DNA of 64,000 bases from the NCBI GenBank assembly GCA_944472135.2, contig OX235262.1:60236440-60300439 (forward strand), given 5' to 3'. Below, one piece after another: positions 44,587 to 55,200 of the stretch. Within the stretch, counting starts at the first letter, position 1. Every line of letters starts with the position of its first letter. The stretch is from Trichobilharzia regenti. Taxonomy: Eukaryota; Platyhelminthes; Trematoda; Strigeidida; Schistosomatidae. Made by a program: the position numbers and the translations under genes. The notes beneath the pieces were generated by a model. That model did not search any database and was not told the DNA's origin. It was given only the letters and a program-made list of their open reading frames with translations.

Positions 44587-47280
44587 TTACGGTGCGTCCA
44601 GAACGGGTTTTCTTGGGGACTCGATAGAAGGTTCGGTAGCTGTCGCTGTGCTAGTGACTTCATCGATGTCTAAACGATCTTCTGTTACTTGTGGATTTTG
44701 GGGTACGTTGAGCTCTATGCTAATAGGATTACCCTCCAAGTAAGCCGGTTTCAGACGGTCAATGCTGACGGTGTCCTCGCGGCCGTTTTTGTCCAAGACA
44801 AAGAATTTATCAGAACGTTTAATTACTTTATAAGGTCCGTCGTATGGAGGTTCCATGGGTCTGCGCACAGAGTCGCGACGAACAAATACATGTGAAGAAG
44901 TTTTTAAACACGGATGAACGAAAACATCAATGGACTGTGGACGAAGGGGAGCAGGTTTAACTGAAAGCATTGCGTTTGTAAGCCTGCTGACGTATGAAGC
45001 GTGATCTACCACTGGTGGGAAGCTCGAGGGAGAAACAAATTCACCAGGCAGTCGTGGTGTCGTGCCATATACTAGCTCGGCGCTAGTACAACCAGCATCG
45101 GTTTTCAAGGCGTTTCGTATCCCTAGGAGAACTAACGGCAGGGATTCAGTCCAATGGGTGGTGTTTGCAGCTGACAGACCAGCTTTCAGCTGTCTGTGTA
45201 GACGTTCTACCATACCATTAGCTTGAGGATGGTAGGCTGTTGTTCGAAAACGCATGCAACCTATGATTTTAGTCAGGGCGAAGAATAAGCCACTTTCGAA
45301 TTGCCGCCCGCGATCAGTTGTTATGGAAGATGGGCATCCAAAGTTAGCGATCCATCTTTCTACGAAGACGCGTGCGACTGTTTCAGCAGATACGTCCTTG
45401 ATGGGTACTGCTTCCGGCCATCGTGTGAATCGATCGATGCAAGTTAAAATATAGGTACATCCATGGGATTCAGGAAGGGGTCCAACCAAATCTATATGGA
45501 CGTGTTCAAAACGAGCGTCAGGGAGAAGAAAGGTGCCAAGTGGGCTTTTGGTGTGTCTTATCACCTTGCACTTTTGACAAGCTAAGCACGTGTGTGCCCA
45601 TTCCCTTACTTCTTTATTAATGCCAGGCCAACAAAACCGACTAGTTACGAGCTTGACAGTAGTTCGAATACCTGGGTGAGATAAGCCATGCAACGTATTG
45701 AAGACGTTACGGCGATAACTTTTAGGCACGATGGGGCGAGGAGTACTCGTGGAAATGTCACATAGAATAGTATCTCTTCCCATACCTAAGGGTTTCTCAG
45801 CTAATTGTAGAGTTGTTTTCGACAACTCATGTTGAAGCTCGGTATCTTCTTTTTGAAGACGAGCCAGTTTTACAAGGTCTACGTCGTCGATTTGGGTGAG
45901 GGAACAAACGCGCGACAAGGCATCTGCCACAGTGTTGTTTACTCCGGATACATGGCGAATATCTGATGTAAACTGTGAAACGTAATCCAGTTGTCGTGAT
46001 TCCCTGGGTGAATACTTATCTGAAGGTGAGTTCAGAGAGTACGTCAGAGGTTTGTGATCAGCGAAAATTATGAATTCACGACCCTCTACTGAATGTCTAA
46101 AATGTCGTATAGCACAGTACATAGCCAGAAGTTCTCTGCCGAATGTGCTGTACTTCGTTTCAGCTAATTGAAGGCGCCTGGAGAAAAAGGCGAATGGTTG
46201 CCACTCTTTGTCAACTAGCTGTTGTAGAACTGCGCCGATTGCAGTGTTTGATGCATCAACCGAGATACTTAACGGTGCCGTTGGATCCTGATACATCAGA
46301 AGTGTGGCATTCGCAATAGCTTTTTTAATCTGGGTAAAAGCATTTCGAGCAGACGCGTCAAGTTCTATGGACTTGTTATTCCCTCGAAGGAGGTCTGTCA
46401 ATGGCTGAATCAGAGAGGCACAGTTGGGAATAAAGCGTCGATAATAACTTACTAAGCCGTTAAAAGTGCGGAGACTTTTCACCGTCTGTGGCTCTGGAAA
46501 GTTCAGTATAGCCTCGACCTTAGTAGCCAGTGGGCGAATGCCCTTGCAGTCAATAGTGTGACCTAGGAAGTCGAGTGAGTCAACACCGATTTGACACTTT
46601 TGAATATTAATGGTAACACCATGTTGGCGTAACCTTTCAAATGCCAAGTCCAAGTGCCTAAGGTGAGTTTCCTTGTCTGGACTGGCAATGAGGCAGTCGT
46701 CTAAGTATGCGTATACAAAGTCGAGACCGCGAAATACTTCGTCAATGAAGCGTTGGAATGTTTGGGCTGCATTCCGAAGACCGAATGGCATACGTAGAAA
46801 TTCAAAAAGTCCGAAAGGCGTAATGGTAGCCGTTTTCGGGATATCTTCTGTTGCCATCGGGATTTGGTTATACGCTTTAACCAAGTCGATTTTGGAGAAT
46901 ATAGTCGCGCCTGATAAGGTTGCCGTCAAGTCGTGTATATGAGGCAAAGGATAGCAATCGGGAGTTGTTTTGGCATTCACTCGCCGGTAATCACCGGTGG
47001 GTTGCCAATCATTGCTATCCTTTTTCGGAACCATATGAAGTGGGGATGCCCATGGGCTATTTGAAGGTCGAATGATGCCAAGGGTTAGCATATAGTCAAA
47101 CTCATTCCTAGCGATTCTCAGTTTGTCAGGAGCCAGCCGTCGTGCTTTAGATGTCACAGGTTGTCCTGTGGTGGTGACGTGGTGCATAACATTGCTGGTT
47201 ATGCACGGTAGGTCGTTCGACGGTCAGTTAAGTTCCGGATACTTGTCAACAATTGGTTGAAAAGTTGGATCAAGAATTAT
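44587..47280 (-). pseudogene. pol: Gypsy-1 pol: RT, RNase H, integrase
   Basis: The open frame from 47187 to 44587 has 866 codons. [13 protein letters not shown] and YAYLDD at residues 159-164. RNase [13 protein letters not shown] at 309-320 and the FADHKPL block at 375-381. Integrase: H500, H504, C534 and C537 zinc motif; catalytic Asp566 (HIDLVGPL), Asp625 (TDRGRQF) and Glu661 (VERLHRQ); then a GPY module (PYDGPYKVI). The frame continues upstream to 47280 but has a TGA at 47226-47224, and then the LINE-type insertion separates it from protease. The pol product would be complete in its catalytic parts, but it is no longer joined to the protease. Confidence 0.88.
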
Positions 47281-48700
47281 AATATAATATAATAATAATT
47301 TATTTTCATATAAACATAAATTTACATGAAAATGCATGCCATTTTTACAGGCACGATCAAGGATGATATAATGTCAAATCTTAAATTGTCTACAAGTTAA
47401 TAATGTTTCAACAGTTTAATATTTGATACATATATATAATTACACTCATTGTCTGAACCAGGCCGTGTAGTTATTGAATTGTATAGTTGTCCTCCAGGTT
47501 GAGCGGGAAAATCGACTTCGTTTCGTTTTCATCCCGTGGTTGTAGGCATACGATAACCAACCAATATTGAGGTAAGTGCAACGTTTACAAGGAATTGGAA
47601 GCTGTTTTAGAAAAATTAAAGTGCTGAGTGAAACATTAAAGTGTAATAGATTAAGTGAGTGAAATATATCATTAATAAACACATTTATATAGAAAACAGA
47701 ATGGGGAAGTAATTAATCCTTAGGCCGACAACGTTCATTTGCAATGTATAATGAAACCATATATTTTACACTATCATGATGTCCACTTTTGGCTTTAATA
47801 CAATTATTTTCAAGCCAGTTGTTTTTATTTCATGTCTTTTTTTCTATTTGGTGCACAACCGTACCCTCCAGAGAATAGGAATAGAATAAGTCGAATCAAA
47901 TTCATAAAGAGCTATAAAATGTTAGGTTTAATGGAATATAATGAGAATCAAGTAAAGACGTTATTAGAAAATAAGTGAGACAAGATATTGTGAAGTGGTA
48001 TTTAAAGATCTGACAATGGATAGCAAGTTAATTTATAAGATGCCCCATAAATCTGTGCAGATCCCACGTGGTCGCATCTCAACAATAGGCTGAGCGAATG
48101 GTATATATTTAGAGGTAGAAGCATGATCTGTCAAGGCGTTCACTATTATCTTTTTCAAGATAAAGATCTAAGCCCTCATAAACATCAGAAATATCTCGAG
48201 CCTTTAATTTGTATATTGCTGTTCCTGCAGAATGGGGCGATTCACCTTAGTGACCACCACCATATCTACTGATCAGCTAGCACCACCCTCCCTCCGTTTT
48301 TGATGTTAGGCTCTAAGACTGTGATTATTATGGCTACCGCAAATATATTGCTTCGTACCAGACAAGTTCGTACCCCATATTCCATCTCCCTAGCTTTCTT
48401 AATGAGTGCTTCCAATAGGTCTCCGCGTACATCTTTATGAACATTATATATGTATGCATGCGTCCTAATGAACAGATTACTTTATAAGAAGTTAAAACCT
48501 TAAAGAGTGAAACGAATAGGTGTTGTGAATGGTGGAGCAAGATTTAGCAGAACACTATAGTTAAGGTTCAATTTAGGTAGTATGGACTGAAGGTAAGGTC
48601 GGTTGGCAGGACTTAGTGTACTAAATTTTCATGACAGTCTTATATATAGTAAACATCTGACATTGCAAAGTAACGTGTCTAGACATATTATAAAAAGATT
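47281..48700 (-). mobile_element. LINE 3' end inserted in gypsy-1 between protease and RT
   Basis: About 1.4 kb without coding motifs. The minus strand ends with GTGCCTGTAAAAATGGC, a short spacer and an ATT-rich tail at 47281-47302, as seen in the 3' ends near 57100-57340. A block near 48230-48300 (GGGAGGGTGGTG) also occurs at 62930-62945. It is thus the 5'-truncated 3' UTR of a CR1-like element on minus. Confidence 0.6.
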
Positions 48701-49101
48701 ACCTTTATCTTAACGGGTGACAAACTGGGGCCTATGTAGCTGATGCCTTTGATAGACAGACTAGTATTATTGTCAATCAGTCGTTTTCGGTGGACGTCTA
48801 CGAGTAAATCATGATGATTAAGTAGGTCCGTGCCAATGATGGGCATTGTAACGTCAGCGAGAAGGAAAATCCATCGAATAGGTTTGTGTAAACCTACGTT
48901 CAGATAGACATATTTCCTATCAAAAGTTGCGATTGGTTTTCCATTTGCAGCCTGTGAGTTGAAGGTAGGCTCCTTCTGTCGATCTGCTGCTGTAGCAGGA
49001 AGGACGCTAACTTCGGCGCCTGTGTCGACTAAGTATAGAGTCTGGCTTATCACATCATGGATGTAAAGTAGGCGGCTAGTGCCACCGGCGACGGTTGCCG
49101 C
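48688..49101 (-). CDS. pro: Gypsy-1 protease
   Basis: A frame in the -1 position relative to gag runs from the gag stop region and reads RLLYIHDVISQTLYLVDTG, followed by AEVSVLPA. The DTG is the aspartic protease active site; a second block MPIIGTDLL with the hydrophobic-hydrophobic-G-x-D pattern follows near 48835. It cleaves Gag-Pol in the particle. It stops at 48688, in the inserted LINE sequence, so its link to RT is broken. Confidence 0.8.
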   Translation of the reverse strand, partial: AATVAGGTSRLLYIHDVISQTLYLVDTGAEVSVLPATAADRQKEPTFNSQAANGKPIATFDRKYVYLNVGLHKPIRWIFLLADVTMPIIGTDLLNHHDLLVDVHRKRLIDNNTSLSIKGISYIGPSLSPVKIKVIFL

Positions 49102-49973
49102 TAACGCGTGCCGGCGGGACAGTTTCCCACAGACTTTGAAACATTGCCGAAGTTACAAGGCTTACGGCAACACTTCGCTTCTTGGCCATAGGTGTTGTGG
49201 TACCAGCACCAGTCGGGGTTTTTTAGTGAACGTGATTTGGACTTAGGTCGACCACATGAGTTCCTGTGTTGAGGAGATTTAGGACGACGGTCAGAGGAGT
49301 TAGAAGGCATGTCTGGCCTAAACATCTGTTGGATGGAGTTGCATAACTCTATCATCGCAGGATCCTTACCCGAAGTCTGCTTAGTCATCGAGCATATTTC
49401 AGGAACTGACCGTTTAGTTATTTCTAGAATCCTATCTGCAGTAATAGCTAAGTCCTCTATTACAGTACCCTCAAGTGTCACAAGTACGGTCTGTACAGAC
49501 TGTGGCAGCTTGGTTAAGAAGAGTTCTTTAAACAGTCCTTCGTTGAACTGACTTTGGCCAACAATTTCTTTCATTCTTGTCAGAATGCTCATGTCTGACT
49601 GGTCTCCTAACTCGATTTTACGAAATAATTCATCCAGACGTTGTCGGTCCGTGAGAACGTTTCTCCTGAGGAGGGATGCTTTGAGCAACTCGTACGAGTT
49701 ACTTACCTCGGGACTGAACATCTGTGATGTTACGTACTTGCTGAATTCCCGTGGTAGGGCGTGAATAACTGCAAGTAACTGTGAACGTTGATCGGTTATC
49801 CCATGCTCACAAAAATTTGCTTCAGCTAACTGAAACCACGTTTCAGCCTTATCTGGCCAGTATGTTACGAGCTGAATGGTTTTATGAGTTGAGCGGATAC
49901 GAATGGCCTTGGGACTAAGATCACTCCTGACGAAAATTATGTCGAATAGTATATGGTACAAGAACAAATACAA
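49101..49973 (-). CDS. gag: Gypsy-1 Gag with CHCC nucleocapsid box
   Basis: 290 codons. Capsid-like part: ETWFQLAEANF near the start, then ALPREFSKYVTSQ and YELLKASLLRR, a typical retrotransposon Gag helix pattern. C-terminal basic stretch (GRPKSKSRSLKNPD), then a zinc box CWYH...CCRKPC that fits CX2HX9CX3C, the unusual form of the Kabuki/CsRn1 clade. The frame begins without a strong start: the first residues (MYLFLYHILF) look like read-through from the leader, and the true start is uncertain. The stop at 49101 lies where the protease frame is already open, so a -1 frameshift is expected. Confidence 0.82.
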   Translation of the reverse strand: MYLFLYHILFDIIFVRSDLSPKAIRIRSTHKTIQLVTYWPDKAETWFQLAEANFCEHGITDQRSQLLAVIHALPREFSKYVTSQMFSPEVSNSYELLKASLLRRNVLTDRQRLDELFRKIELGDQSDMSILTRMKEIVGQSQFNEGLFKELFLTKLPQSVQTVLVTLEGTVIEDLAITADRILEITKRSVPEICSMTKQTSGKDPAMIELCNSIQQMFRPDMPSNSSDRRPKSPQHRNSCGRPKSKSRSLKNPDWCWYHNTYGQEAKCCRKPCNFGNVSKSVGNCPAGTR

Positions 49974-50020
49974 AATGGGACGAACTCACCGGGGTTATCT
50001 GCGGATTTATCGTGGATGAA

Positions 50021-50040
50021 GTTCGCGGTTGGGCTCACCA
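50021..50040 (-). promoter_or_regulatory. Gypsy-1 primer binding site
   Basis: The minus strand reads TGGTGAGCCCAACCGCGAAC one base after the 5' LTR. It should pair with the 3' end of a host tRNA; I do not assign which one. Confidence 0.65.
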
Positions 50041-50339
50041 GTTTAAAGGTTTTTGACGGAATTCTCTTACACAGCCTCTAAATTATTCTCGCGTACCGAA
50101 AACAAAGCAGAAGCCAATAATTGATCGTCCAAACTTCGTGATATATTTCGAGACCAAAACAAGCCGTCAGACGAAAGCTTAGCTGGCTAGTGATCGTGCA
50201 CGTGACACGATGAGGTACCAAATGGCGGGGATGCTTGACCGGGAGCCTTCAGCTAAACAAGTCGACTTAAACAGTGGTGGTCAGCATCCAATGAGTGATT
50301 GCTGTGGTCAATAATTTTGGGGGATTATTTGCCTCTACA
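50041..50339 (-). repeat. Gypsy-1 5' LTR
   Basis: About 299 bp, about 97% like 43764-44060. It begins on minus with TGTAGAGGCAAATAATCC. Confidence 0.85.
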
Positions 50340-51122
50340 ACTTCTAGAATGACTCATACTGACTCAAAAAGTGCGAAGGAGTTAGAAAACGCCATCGACT
50401 TTCTATCCAGTGAAGTTGTTAAAAGGCTGGCTTCAAAACAAAACTCAATAGTGTATAATGTACCGGATAGCGAGCCCATAAACTCAGTCCAGCACTCATT
50501 GTTGAAGGCTGCAAATCTCTTGAATCAAGTGTCGAAATCACGAAGGCTTATTGGATTCCTACTCAGGAACTTCTACAGAAACGAATCCAGAATACTACTG
50601 TACAAGGTATGTGTGCGCCCACTCCTAGATTACTGCTCATTCACATTCAGTAGTACACGCATAGAAGACAAACTGAAAGTAGAAGGAGTACAGAGGTACT
50701 TCACGCGAAAAGTACTCGGAACCGATAATGGCACAAACTACTCTACCAGATGTGAAATCCTGGGACTAGAAACATTATGGTTAAGGCGACTGCGACTAAA
50801 TCTGTTACTCTTCTATAAGCTTCTTAACCAAATAGTGTATACCCCTGCTAACTATACTCGGTTCTCAGGTAACACAGGATACAACCTTAGGCACACTAAA
50901 GGTACAGTGGCTATAGAACCATGTAAAACAGCCACCAGGCAAAAGTTTTTCTTGATTAGGTATGCCCAAATATGGAACAAACTACCTGAGAAAATACGAC
51001 TAGCAAGCACATTGGCCTCCTTTGAAAAGGCACTTTATGACACACTAAGTGAGTTTGTAATTGATACCAATGGTAATTCCCATATAAGAGTTTCAGAAAT
51101 CATAGGCCCATTTAATGTATGA
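50340..51122 (+). pseudogene. CR1-like element resumes: ORF1 part fused to ORF2 end
   Basis: The frame begins where the gypsy LTR ends. The first 65 codons (TDSKSAKELENAIDFLSSE, then NSIVYNVPDSEP) look like the middle of a CR1 ORF1 protein, continuing from 43760. At about 50535 it passes in frame into the C-terminal part of ORF2: SKSRRLIGFLLRNFYRNES, LYKVCVRPLLDYC, LWLRRLRLNLL and IWNKLPEKIR match the end of the ORF2 at 58696-61299. The RT is missing, so an internal deletion of 2-3 kb has fused the two ORFs. The open frame over the junction suggests a recent event or chance. Confidence 0.7.
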
Positions 51123-51975
51123 ACTCAGAGACTACACCTGTTGTTTGTTTTGTCTCTATTTATAATTCCAGACAAAAAAGCAGCAGTCATGACAATAACA
51201 TCCATTAAATCAAGAGTCGATCAAACTATGTCTACCTGATACAAAGGGCGAACCATAATCAACGTACGAATGAAATATGAGAAAACAAGGTAGAAACTTA
51301 CCGCAACACCACATGAAAAGATAAATGTTACTTGGACATCATTTATAATCCACCAACTGGTCTCCTACCCAAAAAGAATACGGCGATGTTTTATCCGAAA
51401 TGGCGAGGAAATACATAAACCCACAGCAGCTGTTGTTAACACTCAGTGGGGGTAGGAGCCAACAAAGTAATCCTTTCAAAGCATATGTATACTTCAAATG
51501 GGCACGGAGACTTTGTAGAATACGTTATAATCCAAATCACTGCCTATACAGCGCCAATAAACCTGGATATCTATGATATAACGAAAACATGCTGAAAGCT
51601 GCATCTCAGATCAAGTTGACTCATTCGATGGTAATGATCTACTTCTGCGTGCCTTATTCGACAAATTGAATGGAATGGTTCGCAGTTATTCTGGTACTAG
51701 ATCGAAAAGAATAAAAAATTCACCGGTTGCTGAATCAAAAGTACTTCTCTGCATGTTTAACTGTATTCTAAATGCTATGATTAATTCCAAACCATTTATC
51801 CCATAATCACTCAAATTCCATGAACGACCCAATTCTACCATTTGAAGACGCTGGCGAACACGATGTAAATGAGTATTCATGATCTGAAATGAAGAAGCAA
51901 CTGGTTTTCAAATAGTTTTCAACATTTTACTCAACTTACGAGTACAGTCCGCCATGCAGGCACAAATGGAGCAAA
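51123..51975. other. Sequence between CR1 end and gypsy-2
   Basis: The first part is probably CR1 3' UTR or decayed LINE. At 51686-51960 the minus strand has an intron-like word: GTAAGT near 51941, and TTGCTTCTTCATTTCAG before ATCATGAATAC near 51884. It joins two open pieces. I cannot identify a protein (see findings). Confidence 0.35.
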
Positions 51976-51979
51976 TGGA
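51976..51979. repeat. Target duplication of gypsy-2, left
   Basis: TGGA directly before the left LTR; the same four bases follow the right LTR at 56665-56668. Confidence 0.85.
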
Positions 51980-52258
51980 TGTAATCCCACTCGTCAAGCA
52001 ATGATCTGAAACAGAGAGCAAAGCGCACGTTAGCAGTGTGATCACACAAGTGTTGCGTGCTAGTAAGAACGAGGACTCAAGGTCAAGTATTATATTTACA
52101 ACCAATCGCAATACAAGTAGATAAGAGGGAAGGGCACTCCTATTGGTCATCCGTTGCCTCGTCTTGGGTAACCAATCCCTGCATACTTCGCAGCCAACCT
52201 GAAAGTAGACAAGCATGGTTTGAACATTAGAAAACCGCCAAACTTACCATGCCTTACA
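51980..52258 (-). repeat. Gypsy-2 3' LTR
   Basis: 279 bp; on minus it starts TGTAAGGCATGG and ends GTGGGATTACA. I find no difference from 56386-56664. Confidence 0.92.
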
Positions 52259-52275
52259 CTACCCCCTCTCCCATA
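52259..52275 (-). promoter_or_regulatory. Gypsy-2 polypurine tract
   Basis: The minus strand reads ATGGGAGAGGGGGTAG directly before the LTR start. Confidence 0.8.
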
Positions 52276-52293
52276 GGAGCACTGTCCGCAGTG

Positions 52294-55200
52294 CTAGGTG
52301 ACTGTTCCTGCGGGACTTGTCTGCTCTAAGGCCTGTTGTCGAAAAGGTTTTAGTCTATTGAAGTGTGTGACTAGACTATGAGAGGAATTCGGTTCCTGAA
52401 TCCTACAGGTGCAGTCACTTAGTACCTCTACTACAGTGAATGGTCCTTCCCAGCGTTTATGGAATTTAAGAGCTTTCCCTTTAGGTGGTGCCTCCTTAAG
52501 TAGCATCACCTTGTCTCCTGGCTCGACTGGTGATCCATGTGCTTTCCTATCATAGTATTCTTTCTGGTACCTCTGGTTTGTTTGGAGTATATCCCTAGTC
52601 ATCTGATGTACCTTGTTCAGGTTTCGTCGAAGTCTGATTACGTGTTCAGATGCAATCAGTGTATCCTCTCCTAGTGTGTTTGAAGTCAGATCGATTGGCA
52701 ACCGGAGTTCTCTTCCAGTGACCATATAATGAGGCGTTTGACGCGTAGCTTTGTGAATGCTTGCTCTGTATGCCATTAAGCACTGTGAGAGTGATCGGTC
52801 CCATTCCCTGGGGTTGTTTTGATCTACAAATGCCTGCAAGAGGGCTTTAAGTGTCCGATTGGTGCGTTCAACCAAGCCATTTCCCTGTGGGTGGTACGCG
52901 GTAGTGCGTGTCTTCCGGATACCCATTATACGACAGAGTTCGCTGACAACGATACTTTCAAAGTTGGATCCTCGATCTGAATGCAGTTGAAGTGGTGCCC
53001 CCCAACGGCTGACCCAGTGGTCAAAAATTGACTCTGCGATGGTTACAGCATCAATCTGTGGGATCGCAATAGCCTCGCACCATTTGGTAAAATGGTCTAC
53101 CATGACTAAAATATAGTTATTATTTCTGGAAGTTACTGGGAGAGGTCCAACCAAGTCTATTTGTACTAAGTCATTCGGATGGCCAGCTATAATGGGTTCT
53201 AAGGGTGCCTTATTATATTTGTGCGGAGCCTTAATAGTTTGGCATACCTCGCAGGAGTCACAGAAATCTATGATGTCTTTCCTCTGGTGAGGCCACCAAT
53301 AACGTCTTTTAGCCGCTTCAATCATTTTCCCTGAGCCCGCGTGGCCTAACTGCTGGTGTAATGACAATAGTACTGTGGGTAGTGCCGACTGTGGAGCCAC
53401 AACGCGACGAGTATAAGTGGGTCCATGTTGGTAGTAGAGGATGTCATCGACAATTTTCAGATTATCCCACAGAGACCATAAACACCGGGTTTCCCATCCA
53501 AGCTTACTTATTTCCTGGGTTGTCGGTCGTTCGCCTCCATTTCGAACACGTTCGTAAATCAAGGCCAGTTCAGGGTCTGAAGACTGAAGTTCAGGCCAAC
53601 TATATGAAGTATGAGCCTCTAGTTGGAGCAGCGAAACTTGTGCTTCGGTGCATGATGGGCAGTCACCGTGATACCTAAGAGGTTTTCTTGACAACGCATC
53701 TGCATTTCCATGATTCTTACCCGGTCTATGCATGCATTCGAAGTCATACTCTTGTAGGTGTTCTTGCCATCTGGCAATCTGACCCTCAGCTTCTTTGAAG
53801 TTATGTAGCCAGCTAAGGGCTTTGTGATCAGTGCGTACAATGAAATGTCTACCGAGGAGATATGCCCTAAAGTGTTTAACAAAATTGACCAGTGCCAGCA
53901 TTTCTTTCCGCGTGGTGCAGTAATTCTTCTCACTCTTGTTGAGTGCTCGACTTGCATAGGCTATCACCTTTTCTACTCCATCTGCGTCTTTTTGAGACAA
54001 AACTGCCCCGATACCAGAGTCGCTAGCATCTGTATCTAGGATGAATGGACCTGCCTGGTCAGAAACATTGGGATACGCTAGGATAGGGGGGCTACATAAA
54101 CAGTTTTTTAGTCTTTCGAAGGCTTCCGTCGCTGATGCTGTCCAATTGTAGTCTTTCTTCTTAAGAATGTCGAATAGAGGAGCTGCAAGGAAAGAGAAGT
54201 TAAGTACAAAACGTCGATAATACGAGGCTAACCCTAAAAAACTATGTAACTCGGGGGCTGAGTTTGGGAGCGGCCAGTCTTTGACTTCCTGAACTTTTGC
54301 TGGATCACATTTAATGCCTTCGGCTGAAACAATGTGACCTAAGAAACACACTTCTTTCCTGAAGAATTGACATTTCGATGGGTTCAGTTTTAACCCAACG
54401 GTCTGCATCCGTTCTAATACTTCGGAAATATCACTTAAATGTTCGGTCAACGTCTTACTATGTATGATAACATCATCTAAATATACCAAACACTTACCTG
54501 GTATGCAATCACTCAAGACCGTTTGCATGAGGCGTTGGAATGTTGCTGGGGCATTGACTAACCCAAACGGCATTGTTTCAAACTCATACAGGCCTGCTTG
54601 TACAATGAATGCTGTCTTTTGCCTGTCATCTGGGTGTACTTCAACCTGCCAATATCCCGATGCCAGATCTAGAGTGGTAAACCAATTCGACCCCTCTAAG
54701 GCATCAAAAGTGTCGTCTATGCGTGGAAGGGGAAAGCAGTCTCGTCTAGTTAACAGGTTTAACTTACGATAATCTACACACAACCGGAGTGTCCCATTCG
54801 ATTTCTTAACTAAAACTACCGGTGAAGCCCATGGAGATACGGATGGTTTGATGACATTTTTCTCTAACAGTTCATCAACTAACCTGTTAAGCTCCTTCTG
54901 GTAATGTGCAGGTACTCGCCGTGCAGGTTGTCTACAAGGTGGGGCGTTACCCGTTTCTATGTGATGTTGGACCAGTTTTGTTCTTCCCGGGCTTTTTCCA
55001 TCCCAGTCAAAACAGTCCTCATATTTGTCTAACATTTTATTAAAGTTGGCAGCCGTTTCCGATGGTAGGGGTTCTATAGTCGTCAGCATTCGCTGTTTCT
55101 CACTCTTAGCATCTCCCTGCACGCCAAAAGTGCCGTGCTCTTTGTCGTTCCCTACAATAAATGGGATGGAACAGTCCTTCAGTATAAGAGTCCTATGACT

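Larger units (their letters stand above)
43764..50339 (-). mobile_element. Ty3/gypsy element, Kabuki/CsRn1 clade (Boudicca-like)
   Basis: Reading on minus: 5' LTR (50339-50041), primer site, gag, protease in the -1 frame, an inserted LINE 3' end, RT-RNase H-integrase, polypurine tract and 3' LTR (44060-43764). The Gag Cys-His box of CX2HX9CX3C form marks the Kabuki/CsRn1 clade, to which schistosome Boudicca belongs. The LTRs differ by about 3%, so it is not brand new. The insertion between protease and RT and one stop codon disable it. It lies inside a CR1-like element. Confidence 0.88.

Noticed and set aside
53361..54772. Several plus-strand and other-frame ORFs in the gypsy-2 region
   Set aside because: Shadows of the 1362-codon polyprotein; no motifs of their own.
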